Of a DNA stretch of 52,727 nucleotides, positions 7,999 to 16,556 are shown one piece after another (position 1 is the stretch's first letter; each line of letters opens with the position of its first letter). A model generated the notes under the pieces. The model searched no databases and was not told the DNA's origin. It saw nothing but the letters and a program-made list of their open reading frames with translations. A program made the position numbers and the translations under genes. Source of the DNA: Phycicoccus endophyticus (lineage in GTDB: Bacteria; Actinomycetota; Actinomycetes; Actinomycetales; Dermatophilaceae); the NCBI RefSeq assembly GCF_011326735.1, contig NZ_JAANCN010000014.1, positions 1 to 52,727 of the forward strand, written 5' to 3'.

Positions 7999-8703
7999 GT
8001 GGACCTCGGTGCCCTCTGGGAGCGGCTGCAGCCGGCGGACCCGGTGCTCCTCGGTGGCCGGGCGCTGCTCGTCGTGCTCGCGGGGTCGCTCGTGGCCGTC
8101 GCCGTCGGGCCGGTGTGGGGAGTGCTCCGGCTCGGGGTGACCCTCGTGCACGAGCTCGGGCACGCCGTCGTCGGCCTCGCCGTGGGGCGCCGGTTCACCG
8201 GCTTCGTCCTGCGGGGCGACATGTCCGGCCAGGCGGTCACCGTGGGACGGGCGAGTGGACCCGGCCGGGCGGCCACGACGTGGGCGGGCTACCCGGCGCC
8301 CGCCGTCGTCGGGGCCGTGCTCGCGTGGCTCGGGGTGCGCGGGTGGGCACCGACGGTGCTCGGGGTGGTCCTGCTCGTGCTCGCCCTGGCGCTCGTGCGC
8401 TCCCGGTCGCTGCTCACGGTCGCGGTCGTCCTGGCCGTCGGCGCCCTGGCCGGCTGGCTGTGGTGGTCCGGGTCGCGGCAGCTGCACGCCCAGGTGCTCG
8501 TCGGCACCGGCATCGTCCTCGTCGTCGGCGCCTGGCGCCACCTCGCCGCGGTCGCCGGCAGCCGCGACCTGCACAGCGACGCCGCGGTGCTCGCCCGCCT
8601 CACCCACCTGCCCCGGCCGCTGTGGCTGCTCACCTTCGCGCTCGTGTGCGCCGCCGCGACCTGGGCCCTCGGCGCGACCCTGCTGCCCGCCCTCGCCCCC
8701 TGA
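7999..8703 (+). CDS. M50-family (site-2-protease-like) membrane metalloprotease
   Basis: 234 residues, mostly hydrophobic. TLVHELGHAVVGL holds the HExxH zinc motif (His51, Glu52, His55) inside a membrane segment, as in the M50B-like family common in actinobacteria. Further segments follow (WAGYPAPAVVG, then three strongly hydrophobic stretches). The C-terminal zinc-ligand Asp of classical site-2 proteases is not evident. The GTG at 7999 has no ribosome-binding site, and TACGGT ends seven bases before it, suggesting a leaderless message. It is divergent from nagA with only 41 bases between starts. Substrate unknown. Confidence 0.75.
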   Translation: MDLGALWERLQPADPVLLGGRALLVVLAGSLVAVAVGPVWGVLRLGVTLVHELGHAVVGLAVGRRFTGFVLRGDMSGQAVTVGRASGPGRAATTWAGYPAPAVVGAVLAWLGVRGWAPTVLGVVLLVLALALVRSRSLLTVAVVLAVGALAGWLWWSGSRQLHAQVLVGTGIVLVVGAWRHLAAVAGSRDLHSDAAVLARLTHLPRPLWLLTFALVCAAATWALGATLLPALAP

Positions 8704-8728
8704 CCGCCCCACACCCCGCCACCCCGCC

Positions 8729-8752
8729 GGCCCACCGGCCCACCGGCCCACC
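8729..8752. repeat. Short tandem repeat, 8 bp x 3
   Basis: GGCCCACC is repeated three times in a row (8729-8752), just after the M50 gene and running into the left arm of the inverted repeat described next. Confidence 0.85.
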
Positions 8753-8888
8753 GGAAGACCTCTCCCACCCCTGCGCCACTCGCCCAGCACCGTCGACCTC
8801 GCCCAACCCCGGCGCCACAGCACCTCGGACCAGCGAGATCAGCAGGGCCCAGCGACCCTGACCCCACCGGGAGAGGTCTTCCGGTGGG
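8747..8888. repeat. Perfect 20-bp inverted repeat bounding a 142-bp non-coding segment
   Basis: The arm CCCACCGGAAGACCTCTCCC at 8747-8766 is matched exactly, inverted, at 8869-8888, with 102 bases between. The segment lies between the convergent ends of the M50 gene (stop 8703) and the ABC permease (stop 8902). It is too long-looped for an ordinary terminator and has no coding frame; a small non-autonomous element (MITE-like), a structured RNA or a bidirectional terminator are possible. No clear target-site duplication was seen. Confidence 0.7.
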
Positions 8889-8901
8889 GGTGGGGCGGGT
8901 G

Positions 8902-9726
8902 TTACTTGACGGAGCCGGCGGTCAGGCCGCCGACGAGGTGCTTCTCGATGAGCGCGAAGAGGATGACGACGGGCACGACGGCGATGACCGAGGCGGCGAA
9001 CAGCTGGTCCCAGTTCTGCTCGTAGCCGGTGACGTAGGAGCGGAAGCCCACCGTCAGCGGCTTCTTGTCGTCGTCGATCATCAGGGTCAGCGCCACGACG
9101 TACTCGTTCCAGGCGGCGATGAAGGTGAAGATCGTCGCGGTGACGAGCCCCGGCAGCGTCAGCGGCAGCATGATCCGCCGGAGCATCCCGAACCGCCCGA
9201 CGCCGTCGAGCGCCGCGGCCTCCTCCACCTCGAGCGGGATCGAGCTGAAGAACCCGTGGAGGATCCAGATCGCGAACGCCAGGTTGAACGCCGCGTTGGT
9301 GATGATCAGCGCGCCGTAGGTGTTGATCATGTTGAGCTCGAAGAACTGCCGGTACAGCCCGACGACGAGCGAGGTCGGCGCGAACATCTGGGTGATGAGG
9401 ACGACGAGGAGGAAGAGCCGGCGCCCGGGGAAGTGGTGGCGCGCGGTCATGAACGCCGCGGGGATGGCGACGAGGATGACCACCGCCGTCGCCCCGAGCG
9501 AGATGACGAGCGAGGTGAACAGCCAGTGCGGGAAACGGCCGTCGCCGAGCACCGTCGCGTAGGTGTCCCACTGCCACACCCGCGGCAGGAAGGAGGGCGG
9601 CGTCGTCTTGACGTCGGTGCTCGTGCGCAGGCTGTCGAGCACCATGACGAGGTAGGGCGCGAGGAAGACGACGGCCACGACGGCCGCGCCGAAGGCGACG
9701 AGTCGGGGGCGGCGGGTGCGGGTCAT
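8902..9726 (-). CDS. Sugar ABC transporter permease (MalG type)
   Basis: 274 residues with six membrane segments. The segment EEAAALDGVGRFGMLRRIMLPLTLPGL is the EAA loop that docks the ATPase, in the form typical of carbohydrate importers of the CUT1 class. The ATG at 9726 overlaps the stop of the upstream permease by four bases. It is the last gene of the binding protein-permease-permease operon. The operon lacks an ATPase gene, which is usual for actinobacterial CUT1 systems that share an MsiK-like ATPase encoded elsewhere. Confidence 0.92.
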   Translation of the reverse strand: MTRTRRPRLVAFGAAVVAVVFLAPYLVMVLDSLRTSTDVKTTPPSFLPRVWQWDTYATVLGDGRFPHWLFTSLVISLGATAVVILVAIPAAFMTARHHFPGRRLFLLVVLITQMFAPTSLVVGLYRQFFELNMINTYGALIITNAAFNLAFAIWILHGFFSSIPLEVEEAAALDGVGRFGMLRRIMLPLTLPGLVTATIFTFIAAWNEYVVALTLMIDDDKKPLTVGFRSYVTGYEQNWDQLFAASVIAVVPVVILFALIEKHLVGGLTAGSVK

Positions 9727-10694
9727 CGCGTCTCCTCCCGCCAGTTGACGACCTTGAGGTAGACGAGCACGACGACGAGGATGATCAGCACATTGATGAC
9801 GCCCGTCGCGGCGGACATCCCGACGTCCTTCTCCTGGCTCTTGAACGCGAGCTTGTACATGAACGTGATGAGGGTGTCGTGCCCGAAGCCCGGGTTGCGG
9901 TCGTTGAGCGTGTAGATGATCGGGAAGCTGTTGAACACGTAGATCGTGTTCAGGACGGTGGCGATGAGCATCGCCGGGCGCAGCAGCGGCAGGGTGATCC
10001 GCCGCCACCGCTGCCACGGGGAGGCGCCGTCGACCTCGGCCGCCTCCATGACGTCGGTCGGGATGGCGTTCAGGCCGGCGATGAAGACGAACGTCGTGAA
10101 CGGCAGCGACACGAACACCCCGACGACGACCATCGAGGCCATCGTGAAGCGGTCGTCCCCGAGGAAGCTGATCGGGGTGTCGATGACGTGCAGCCCGAGC
10201 AGGACGTGGTTGACCAGGCCGTAGTTGTAGTCGTAGAGCAGGACGAACAGCTGGCTGGTGATGACGAGGGAGGCCGCCCACGGGACGATGACCGCCCACC
10301 GCACGAAGCGCCGGCCGGGGAAGTCCTTGACGAGCAGCTGCGCCAGCGCCAGTGAGATGACGATGGTGAAGGCGACGACCGCGACGACCCACACGAGGGT
10401 GTTCTTCAGCACCACCGGCAGGTCGGGGTAGGAGAGGACCTTGCTGTAGTTCTCCCACCCCGCGCTGCCGAGGTAGAGCCCGGTGATCGAGTACTCCGAG
10501 CGCGAGGCCCGGAAGAGCATGACCGCCGGGAAGAGCACGACGCCGACGATGAGCGCGATGGCCGGCGCGAGCCAGAGCAGCGCGACGGGCGTGCTGACCC
10601 GGCCGATCCCGGTGGACCGCCGCCGGCGCGGGCGGGGTCCACCGGGGGTGGCGCGGCCCGACGACGGCGCCTGGACGTCGCCGGTGGTGGTCAC
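9723..10694 (-). CDS. Sugar ABC transporter permease (MalF type)
   Basis: 323 residues. After a basic, Pro-rich cytoplasmic N-terminus come six membrane segments and an EAA loop (MEAAEVDGASPWQRWRRITLPLLRPA). This is the partner of the next permease in a CUT1-type importer. The start is a GTG five bases beyond the stop of the binding-protein gene, so translation is probably coupled. Confidence 0.92.
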   Translation of the reverse strand: MTTTGDVQAPSSGRATPGGPRPRRRRSTGIGRVSTPVALLWLAPAIALIVGVVLFPAVMLFRASRSEYSITGLYLGSAGWENYSKVLSYPDLPVVLKNTLVWVVAVVAFTIVISLALAQLLVKDFPGRRFVRWAVIVPWAASLVITSQLFVLLYDYNYGLVNHVLLGLHVIDTPISFLGDDRFTMASMVVVGVFVSLPFTTFVFIAGLNAIPTDVMEAAEVDGASPWQRWRRITLPLLRPAMLIATVLNTIYVFNSFPIIYTLNDRNPGFGHDTLITFMYKLAFKSQEKDVGMSAATGVINVLIILVVVLVYLKVVNWREETR

Positions 10695-10699
10695 CTGGC

Positions 10700-11956
10700 T
10701 CAGCCCTCCGACTCCGCGGTCTGCTGCAGCTTGTCGAGCGTCTCCTGCGGGTCACCCGTCATCGCCGAGCCGAGGTTCTGCTGGACGGCGAGCTTGATCT
10801 TGTCCCACGTCGGGTCGTCGGTCGGGGTGAGGCGGGCGTTCGGCAGGGTGTCGAGGTAGACCTTGAGCTTGTCGTCCTTCTGGAAGTACTCCAGGCCGGA
10901 CTGGGTCACCGGGAGGAAGCCCTCCTTCTCGATGAACGTGTTGATCTGGTCCTTGGAGTAGTACAGCTCGTAGAACGCCTTGACGGCGTCCTGGTTGCCG
11001 GACTTCTTGAAGGCCATGAGGTAGTCGGTGACCCCGAAGGTCTTGCTCTCGGTCCCGTCGTTGCTCGGGAACGGCGCCACGGCGTAGTCGACCGTGCCGT
11101 CCTCGTCGAGCGACGCCGCGAGCGGGCTGAAGCCGACGACCATCCCGGCCTTGCCGGAGGCGAACAGGTCGAAGGCGTCGGCCCGGTTGGTGCGGGCCGG
11201 GTTGGCCTGGGTGACGCCCTCGTCCGCGAGCTTCTTCATGAAGGTCAGGGTCTCGACGTTCTGCTCGGAGTTGATCGCCCAGCTGCCGTCGGTCTTCCAG
11301 TCACCGCCGTTGTTGAACAGCCACATGGAGAACTCGCCCTGGGACTCCTCCGGGCCGAGCGGCATGGCGTAGCCGACGTCGCCGCCGTCGGTGATCTTCT
11401 GCGCGTCCGCCTCGAGCTCCTCCCACGTCGTCGGCGGGTTGGCGATGCCGGCCTTCGAGAAGAGGCTCGTGTTGTAGAACAGCGCCCGGGCGCTCGCTAG
11501 GTCGGGGAAGCCGTAGAACTTCCCGTCGTAGGTGCCGTACTGGACGAACGTCGGGAGGATGTCGGACTTGGCCTCGTCCGGCAGGACCTCGTCGCTGTCG
11601 TAGAGCAGCCCGTCCTTGGCGTAGCTGGCGTAGGCGTTGAGGTTGAGGATGTCCGGCGGCTGGTTGTTCTGGATCATCGTCGAGGACTGCTGGTCGATGT
11701 TGTCCCAGCTGACGACGTTGACGTCGAGGGTGTAGCCGTACGTGCTCTTGTACTCGTCGGCGAAGGCGTCCCAGAACGCCTTGGTGTTGTCCTTGGAGTA
11801 CTCCGCCGCCATCAGGGTGATCGTCGTCGCCTTCTCGGCGTCGTCACCCCCGCCACCGGCCTGGTCGGCCCCGGTGCCGCCGCCGCAGGCGGTCAGGAGC
11901 AGGGCGCCGCCCGCCGCGGTCGCGCCCAGGATGGTGTGTCGTCGCGTGGTGCTCAT
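10700..11956 (-). CDS. Sugar-binding lipoprotein of the ABC importer
   Basis: 418 residues. The N-terminus is a lipoprotein signal with LLLTAC, the cysteine being residue 24, followed by a Gly-rich linker. The rest matches extracellular solute-binding proteins of family 1 (for example TWEELEADAQKIT and ADAFDLFASGKAGMVVGFSP). It captures the substrate outside the membrane and hands it to the two permeases. The ATG has a GGAG site about six bases upstream. The substrate is not evident; nearby nagA, DeoR and ROK genes make an amino sugar or hexose plausible but unproven. Confidence 0.92.
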   Translation of the reverse strand: MSTTRRHTILGATAAGGALLLTACGGGTGADQAGGGGDDAEKATTITLMAAEYSKDNTKAFWDAFADEYKSTYGYTLDVNVVSWDNIDQQSSTMIQNNQPPDILNLNAYASYAKDGLLYDSDEVLPDEAKSDILPTFVQYGTYDGKFYGFPDLASARALFYNTSLFSKAGIANPPTTWEELEADAQKITDGGDVGYAMPLGPEESQGEFSMWLFNNGGDWKTDGSWAINSEQNVETLTFMKKLADEGVTQANPARTNRADAFDLFASGKAGMVVGFSPLAASLDEDGTVDYAVAPFPSNDGTESKTFGVTDYLMAFKKSGNQDAVKAFYELYYSKDQINTFIEKEGFLPVTQSGLEYFQKDDKLKVYLDTLPNARLTPTDDPTWDKIKLAVQQNLGSAMTGDPQETLDKLQQTAESEG

Positions 11957-12049
11957 CTCACTCCTCGTGGAGAAGCCGGTCGCCCGGTGTGCTGCGGCCC
12001 CCGTCCGGGCCGCGGCCGTGCGCTCCGTCCGAAGACGTCACTGTACAGG

Positions 12050-12104
12050 TGCGCATGATTGTGCGCGATAGAACGTGCAAGCGGTCACGTTTGCGCATCA
12101 TTCG
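12050..12104. promoter_or_regulatory. Candidate operator sites upstream of the ABC importer operon
   Basis: Two near-identical sites, TGCGCATGATT (12050-12060) and TGCGCATCATT (12092-12102), are 42 bases apart, i.e. four helical turns, with GTGCGCGAT in between. They lie in the 185-bp gap between the DeoR gene and the binding-protein gene, where the importer promoter must be. Spaced direct repeats of this sort fit DeoR-family binding; the neighbouring DeoR protein is the obvious candidate. Confidence 0.45.
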
Positions 12105-12141
12105 TCACCGTGTCGGGGTGTCTGCGGCGCCCGAGCGCGGT

Positions 12142-12948
12142 TCAGACGCAGACGACGTCCACGCCGCGGGCCCGCAGCGCCCGGACCTCCTCGTGGCCCT
12201 CGGGCGCGGAGGTGACGAGCGTCGTGATCCGCTCCGCGGGGCAGATCGCCGCGAACGTGCGCGCCCCCAGCTTGTCGCCGCCGGCGACGAGGACCACCCG
12301 GCGCGAGCGCTCGACCATGCTGCGCACGACCGCCGCCTCGTCCTCGAAGCGGCAGGTCGCGCCCTCCGCCGCGGAGAGCGCGTTGACCCCGACGACGGCG
12401 ACGTCGAACCACAGGCCGGTGAGGACCTGCAGGGCCAGCGGGCCGCTCACCTCGTAGGACTCCGGCCGGGCCACGCCACCGAGCGAGACGCACTGCACGT
12501 GGGGGCGCAGGACCGCCTCCGCGGCGATGTTCAGGGCGTTCGTCACGAGGGTGAGCCGCTCGCCGCCCGCCCCGGCGAGGTCCTCGCGGGCGGTGATCGC
12601 GCGCGCCGCCGCGGTGGTGGTCGTACCGCCGTTGAGGACGACGACCTCTCCCGGGCGCACGAGGCCGCCCGCCCGGGCGGCGATCCGCTCGAGCTCGTCG
12701 TCGGTCTGCGAGGAGCGGTAGCGGTAGGGCAGCTCGTAGGAGACCGCCGTGGCGACGACCCCGCCGTGGTGGCGGGTCGCGAGCTGGCGCCGGGCCAGCT
12801 CGGCGAAGTCGCGGCGCACCGTCGCCTCGGAGACCCCGAGCTCGCGCGCGGTCTCGGCGACGGTCAGCCGCCCCCGGGTCGCGAGGAGGTCGAGGACGAC
12901 CGCCCAGCGCGACGTCGGCGTGCGGGTGCCGTTCGCCTCGTCGCTCAC
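12142..12948 (-). CDS. DeoR-family transcriptional regulator
   Basis: 268 residues. The N-terminal winged helix (RLTVAETARELGVSEATVRRDFAELARR) is the DeoR signature, and the C-terminal part (residues about 75-235) is the ribose-5-phosphate-isomerase-like sensor, with VVLNGGTTTTAAARAI and LVTNALNIAAE typical of it. Such regulators respond to sugar phosphates, usually as repressors. It lies upstream of and parallel to the importer operon, and divergent from the ROK kinase gene. TACGAT ends six bases before the GTG start, a leaderless layout. Control of the importer and the kinase is the natural inference. Confidence 0.9.
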   Translation of the reverse strand: MSDEANGTRTPTSRWAVVLDLLATRGRLTVAETARELGVSEATVRRDFAELARRQLATRHHGGVVATAVSYELPYRYRSSQTDDELERIAARAGGLVRPGEVVVLNGGTTTTAAARAITAREDLAGAGGERLTLVTNALNIAAEAVLRPHVQCVSLGGVARPESYEVSGPLALQVLTGLWFDVAVVGVNALSAAEGATCRFEDEAAVVRSMVERSRRVVLVAGGDKLGARTFAAICPAERITTLVTSAPEGHEEVRALRARGVDVVCV

Positions 12949-13035
12949 CGGGCCATCGTAGGGTGCGAGCGCGCATTGCCGGTGCGTCTATGCTCGATCA
13001 GCCGCCCATTCCATCGCAATCGCGCAGGAGCCCCC

Positions 13036-13986
13036 GTGTTCGACGTCCACGAGTCCACGGCGGAGCACCCGTCCCCGCAGGACGCCGTGACGCCGTCGGT
13101 CCCGGTGACCGCCGGGGTCGACATCGGCGGCACCCGGGTCAAGGTCGTGCTGCGCCAGGGGGCCGGCGTCGTGGGCCGGCACGTCGAGCCGACCCCGGCG
13201 GACGTCGGCGCCCGGGTCGGGGAGGTCGTCGCGCAGGCGGTCGAGCGGCTCGTCGCCGCCGACCCCTCGCTGCCGAGGCCGCAGCGGGTCGGGGTCGTCG
13301 TCCCGGGGCTCGTCGACGAGGTCGCCGGGGTGGGGGTGTGGGCGGCCAACCTCGGCTGGGCCGACCTCGACCTGCGGGCCACCGTGGCCCGTGCCGTCGG
13401 GACCGACGTGGTCATCGGGCACGACGTGCGGGCCGGGCTGCTCGGTGAGCACCTGCTCGGCGCGGCGCGCGGCGTCGACGACGTGCTGTTCGTGCCGCTC
13501 GGCACCGGCGTCGCCATCGCCCTGATGAGCGGGGGGCGGGTGGTCCACGGCACGACGTGGTCCGGCGAGCTCGGCCACGTGCGCGTCGACCCCGACGGTC
13601 TGGAGTGCGGGTGTGGCCGCCGCGGCTGCCTCGAGACGGTGGTCGGCGCCCGGGCGGTCGCCCGCCGCTGGCAGGCGGCCGGGCGCGAGGGCGACGCCCG
13701 CGCGGTGGCCGAGGCGGTCGGTGGCGCCGACCCCCTCGCGTCGCAGATCTGGCACGCGGCCGTCGACACGCTCGCCGGGGCGCTCGCCCCGGTGGTCGCG
13801 GCGGCCGGCACCCGCCGGGTCGTCGTCGGCGGGGGGATGGCCGAGGCCGGGCCGGTGCTGCTCGACCCGCTGCGCGCCGCGCTCACCGCCCGGGTCCCCG
13901 ACCCGGCGCTCGAGGTGGTGCGGGCCGAGCTCGGTGAGTGGGCGGGCGCCATCGGCGCGGCCCACCTCGTCCCCGTCGGCAGCTGA
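13036..13986 (+). CDS. ROK-family sugar kinase
   Basis: 316 residues. GVDIGGTRVKVVL (about 27-39) is the phosphate-1 motif, and ECGCGRRGCLE is the ROK zinc signature (CxCGxxGCxE). The catalytic region WAANLGWADLDL and the GELGHVRVD motif also fit. No DNA-binding N-terminus is present, so this is an enzyme, not a NagC-like repressor. It probably phosphorylates glucose or an amino sugar. The GTG start has a GGAG site six bases upstream. It is divergent from the DeoR gene, 87 bases apart, and likely part of the same regulon as the importer. Confidence 0.88.
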   Translation: MFDVHESTAEHPSPQDAVTPSVPVTAGVDIGGTRVKVVLRQGAGVVGRHVEPTPADVGARVGEVVAQAVERLVAADPSLPRPQRVGVVVPGLVDEVAGVGVWAANLGWADLDLRATVARAVGTDVVIGHDVRAGLLGEHLLGAARGVDDVLFVPLGTGVAIALMSGGRVVHGTTWSGELGHVRVDPDGLECGCGRRGCLETVVGARAVARRWQAAGREGDARAVAEAVGGADPLASQIWHAAVDTLAGALAPVVAAAGTRRVVVGGGMAEAGPVLLDPLRAALTARVPDPALEVVRAELGEWAGAIGAAHLVPVGS

Positions 13987-14027
13987 GCCCCGGCGGCGCG
14001 GTCCCCCTCGGCGGCCGGCGTCGATGC

Positions 14028-14843
14028 TCAGGCGCCCGCGCCGGCCCCGAGCTCGGCGTAGGGGCGGGCCTGCCAGGTCGCCCAGTCAGCGCTCACCTCA
14101 CCGGCCGCGCGCTGCAGCAGCGGCAGGTGCTTCTCGACCAGCGTCTCGGTGGAGGTCTCCGCTGCGTGCACGGTGACGTTCATCGCGGCCCGGACGGCAC
14201 CGGTCCCGTCGCGCACCGGCACCGCGACCGAGCGCACCCCCGGGGCGAGCTCCTCGTCCGCCAGCGCCCACCCGCGGGCCCGCACCGTGCGCAGCTCGGC
14301 GTCGAGCGCCGGTCGCTCCCACCGGGTCCGGGGCGCGACGGCCGAGCGGCTCGGCCGGTCGAGGACGGCGTCGAGCTCGGCCCCGGAGAGGGCCGCGAGC
14401 AGGACCTTTCCCTGCGAGGTGGGCGGCGCCGGGAAGTGGGTGCCGATCTCGACCCGCAGGGCGATGATCTTCGGTACCGCGACCCGGGCGACGTAGACGA
14501 TGTCCGAGCCGTCGAGCTGGGCCATCGAGGAGGACTCCCCGGTCTGGGCGACGAGGTGCTCCATCCGGGGGCGCGCGATCTGCCACAGCCCGAGCGAGGC
14601 GACGTACGCCGACCCCAGCGACATCACCCGGGCGGTGAGCTCGAAGTCACCGCCGACCTGGCGGACGTGCCCGAGCTCTTCGAGGGTGAGCAGGAGCCGC
14701 CGCGCGGTCGGCCGGGCCAGGCCCGTCGCGGCGGCGACCTCGCTCAGCGACCGGCGAGGGTGCGCCGCGTCGAAGCAGGTGATGACGTCGAGGCCGCGCG
14801 CGAGCGCCTCGACGAAGTCGGGTCCCCGACCACGACCGGCCAC
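14028..14843 (-). CDS. IclR-family transcriptional regulator
   Basis: 271 residues. The winged helix (LSEVAAATGLARPTARRLLLTLEELGHV) and the C-terminal GAF-like ligand domain (SSSMAQLDGSDIVYVARVAVPKIIALRVEIGTHFPA... ALSG) match the Pca/Pob subgroup of IclR proteins. These usually control breakdown of aromatic acids, acting as activators or repressors with aromatic or keto-acid effectors. The GTG has an AAGGAG site at a good distance. It lies 63 bases downstream of the amidohydrolase gene on the same strand. Palindromic sites in the amidohydrolase/CoA-transferase gap are its likely targets. Confidence 0.9.
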   Translation of the reverse strand: MAGRGRGPDFVEALARGLDVITCFDAAHPRRSLSEVAAATGLARPTARRLLLTLEELGHVRQVGGDFELTARVMSLGSAYVASLGLWQIARPRMEHLVAQTGESSSMAQLDGSDIVYVARVAVPKIIALRVEIGTHFPAPPTSQGKVLLAALSGAELDAVLDRPSRSAVAPRTRWERPALDAELRTVRARGWALADEELAPGVRSVAVPVRDGTGAVRAAMNVTVHAAETSTETLVEKHLPLLQRAAGEVSADWATWQARPYAELGAGAGA

Positions 14844-14906
14844 CGCCGTCTCCTTCCGTCCGCGAGCCTCCGGGGTCGACCCGACCCTACGCGCGGGCCG
14901 GCACCC

Positions 14907-16385
14907 TCACCCCTCGCCGGCCCCTGGCTCGCCGAAGATGCTGCCCCGGGCGAGCGTGGTGTCGGTGCGGAAGTCGGTGTACTGGTACGGGTTGTCGAGC
15001 ACCTTGTCGTCGGCGTCCGGCATGGCGGGGTTCATCCCGGCCACCCAGGCGTCCTCGCCCATGACCGAGCGCAGGTGCTCGACGGTGGCGTCGGCCCGGC
15101 GGCGCAGGTCGGCCAGGTCGACCCCGACGAGCTCGCCCTCGTGCTTGACGACCCGGCCGTCGACGAGGACCGTGTGCACGTCGCCGCGCTGGGCCTGGAA
15201 CGCGACGTGGCCGTAGGGGTTGAGCAGCGGGAAGGACACCGGGGAGCGGTCGTTGCGCAGGAGGACGACGTCGGCCTTGGCGCCGGGCGTCAGGCGGCCG
15301 AGCTCGTCGGTGCCGAGCGCCCGGGAGCCGCCTCGGGTGGCCCAGTCGACCACCTGCTCGGCGCGCAGGTGGACGTTGGTCACGGTGTCGCCGACGGCGT
15401 GCGCCTCGAGGTGCTCCCGGGAGCGGTCCGCGCCGAGCGTCGTGCGCATCGCCGAGAAGAGGTCCCCGCTCCACCACACGCTCGTGTCCATCGACAGCGA
15501 GACCGGGATGTCGTGCTTGCGGACCTGCCAGGTGGGCGGGTAGCCCTGGCCGGCGCTCTGCTCGGACTCGGTCGACACCGACACCGAGCCGCCGGTGGCC
15601 GCGATCCGGTGGTAGCTGTCGGTCGAGAGGGTGGCCGCGTGCACGTAGACGGTGGACTCGTCGGCGAACCCGGCCTCGGTCATCAGCCGGATGCCGTCGT
15701 CGTTGGTCGCGCCCCACACACCGGCGTGCGTCGTGACCGGCAGCCCGAGCTCGCGGGCGGCCTCGAAGGCGGCCTTCTCGGGGAAGGAGGGGTCGCCGGT
15801 GACGTCGAAGGCGAGCTGCCAGCCGTAGAGGTCGCCGCGGCGCCGGTCGAGGAACCCGCGCAGCGCCGGGTCGGCGGTCCACTCCCACGGGCCGGCCTGG
15901 ATGTTGCCGTAGGCGAGCACGAAGCGCCCCGGCACGGCGGCGAGCGCGTCGACCGCCGCCTCGGCGTGGTCGATGCTCTGCAGGCCGTGCGACCAGTCGA
16001 CGGTCGTCGTCACGCCGGCCTCGAGCGACTCCCACGCGGAGAGGAGGTTGCCGGTGTGGACGTCCTCGGGCCGGAAGTGCCTGCCGCTCTCGAGGTAGTA
16101 CCAGACGAAGTACTGGGTGAGCGTCCAGTCCGCGCCGTACCCACGCATCGCCGTCTGCCACATGTGTCGGTGGGTGTCGACCATGCCCGGCATGACGATG
16201 CCGCCGGCGGCGTCGACCTCGAGCGTCCCCTCGGGGCCGGTGAGGCCGGGACCGACCTCGGCGACCCGGTCACCGACGACGAGGACGTCGGCCCCGGTGA
16301 GCACGGTGTGCGCGTCGTCCATCGTCAGCACCGTCCCCCCGCGGAACAGCACGGCCGGCGCGTCGGCCACCTCGGTGTGAGCCAT
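14907..16385 (-). CDS. Amidohydrolase/deaminase (cytosine deaminase-like superfamily)
   Basis: 492 residues from the ATG at 16385, which has GGGAGAG just upstream; another ATG at 16397 lacks such a site. Metal ligands fit the one-zinc COG0402 subgroup: THRHMWQ (His72, His74), TTHAG (His220), VYVHAA (His249) and SLSMDTSVW (Asp300). Relatives deaminate or dechlorinate N-heterocycles, such as 8-oxoguanine deaminase and the triazine hydrolases. The substrate here is unknown. Its position facing the ring-cleavage operon and next to the IclR gene suggests it prepares a substrate, for example by removing an amino group from an aromatic or heteroaromatic ring. Confidence 0.85.
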   Translation of the reverse strand: MAHTEVADAPAVLFRGGTVLTMDDAHTVLTGADVLVVGDRVAEVGPGLTGPEGTLEVDAAGGIVMPGMVDTHRHMWQTAMRGYGADWTLTQYFVWYYLESGRHFRPEDVHTGNLLSAWESLEAGVTTTVDWSHGLQSIDHAEAAVDALAAVPGRFVLAYGNIQAGPWEWTADPALRGFLDRRRGDLYGWQLAFDVTGDPSFPEKAAFEAARELGLPVTTHAGVWGATNDDGIRLMTEAGFADESTVYVHAATLSTDSYHRIAATGGSVSVSTESEQSAGQGYPPTWQVRKHDIPVSLSMDTSVWWSGDLFSAMRTTLGADRSREHLEAHAVGDTVTNVHLRAEQVVDWATRGGSRALGTDELGRLTPGAKADVVLLRNDRSPVSFPLLNPYGHVAFQAQRGDVHTVLVDGRVVKHEGELVGVDLADLRRRADATVEHLRSVMGEDAWVAGMNPAMPDADDKVLDNPYQYTDFRTDTTLARGSIFGEPGAGEG

Positions 16386-16411
16386 CGTCTCTCCCATCGT
16401 CGTTGATCGGT

Positions 16412-16435
16412 CGGACGTCCGTCCGCTCAGCGGAC
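16412..16435. promoter_or_regulatory. Palindromic operator candidates, amidohydrolase side
   Basis: CGGACGTCCG (16412-16421) is a perfect 10-bp palindrome and overlaps GTCCGCTCAGCGGAC (16421-16435), a perfect 7+1+7 palindrome. They fall in the leader of the amidohydrolase gene. The shared core CGGAC recurs in the operator on the other side of the gap, so one regulator, most simply the IclR protein, could bind both. Confidence 0.55.
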
Positions 16436-16450
16436 ACCACGCCGCACTCA

Positions 16451-16479
16451 CTGTCCCCCGCGCGGCCGCCGACTGTCAA
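16451..16479 (-). promoter_or_regulatory. Predicted promoter of the amidohydrolase gene
   Basis: On the minus strand TTGACA (16479-16474) is a perfect -35 element; GACAGT lies 18 bases further on, around 16455-16450, as a weaker -10. The palindromes at 16412-16435 would sit just downstream of the start site, suiting repression. Confidence 0.5.
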
Positions 16480-16509
16480 GGGTCGGGGTCGCAGTCTCGC
16501 CCGGATGCC

Positions 16510-16538
16510 TTGACAGCAGCCGTCACAGCGGCGAGGAT
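16510..16538 (+). promoter_or_regulatory. Predicted promoter of the ring-cleavage operon
   Basis: TTGACA at 16510-16515 is followed after exactly 17 bases by GAGGAT at 16533-16538. The expected start site, about 16545, is just before the palindrome at 16557-16570. Confidence 0.5.
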
Positions 16539-16556
16539 CGGCGGACCAACAGCCAG

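Noticed and set aside
8729-8752. A CRISPR-like array
   Set aside because: The 8-bp units are directly adjacent with no spacers and there are no cas genes.
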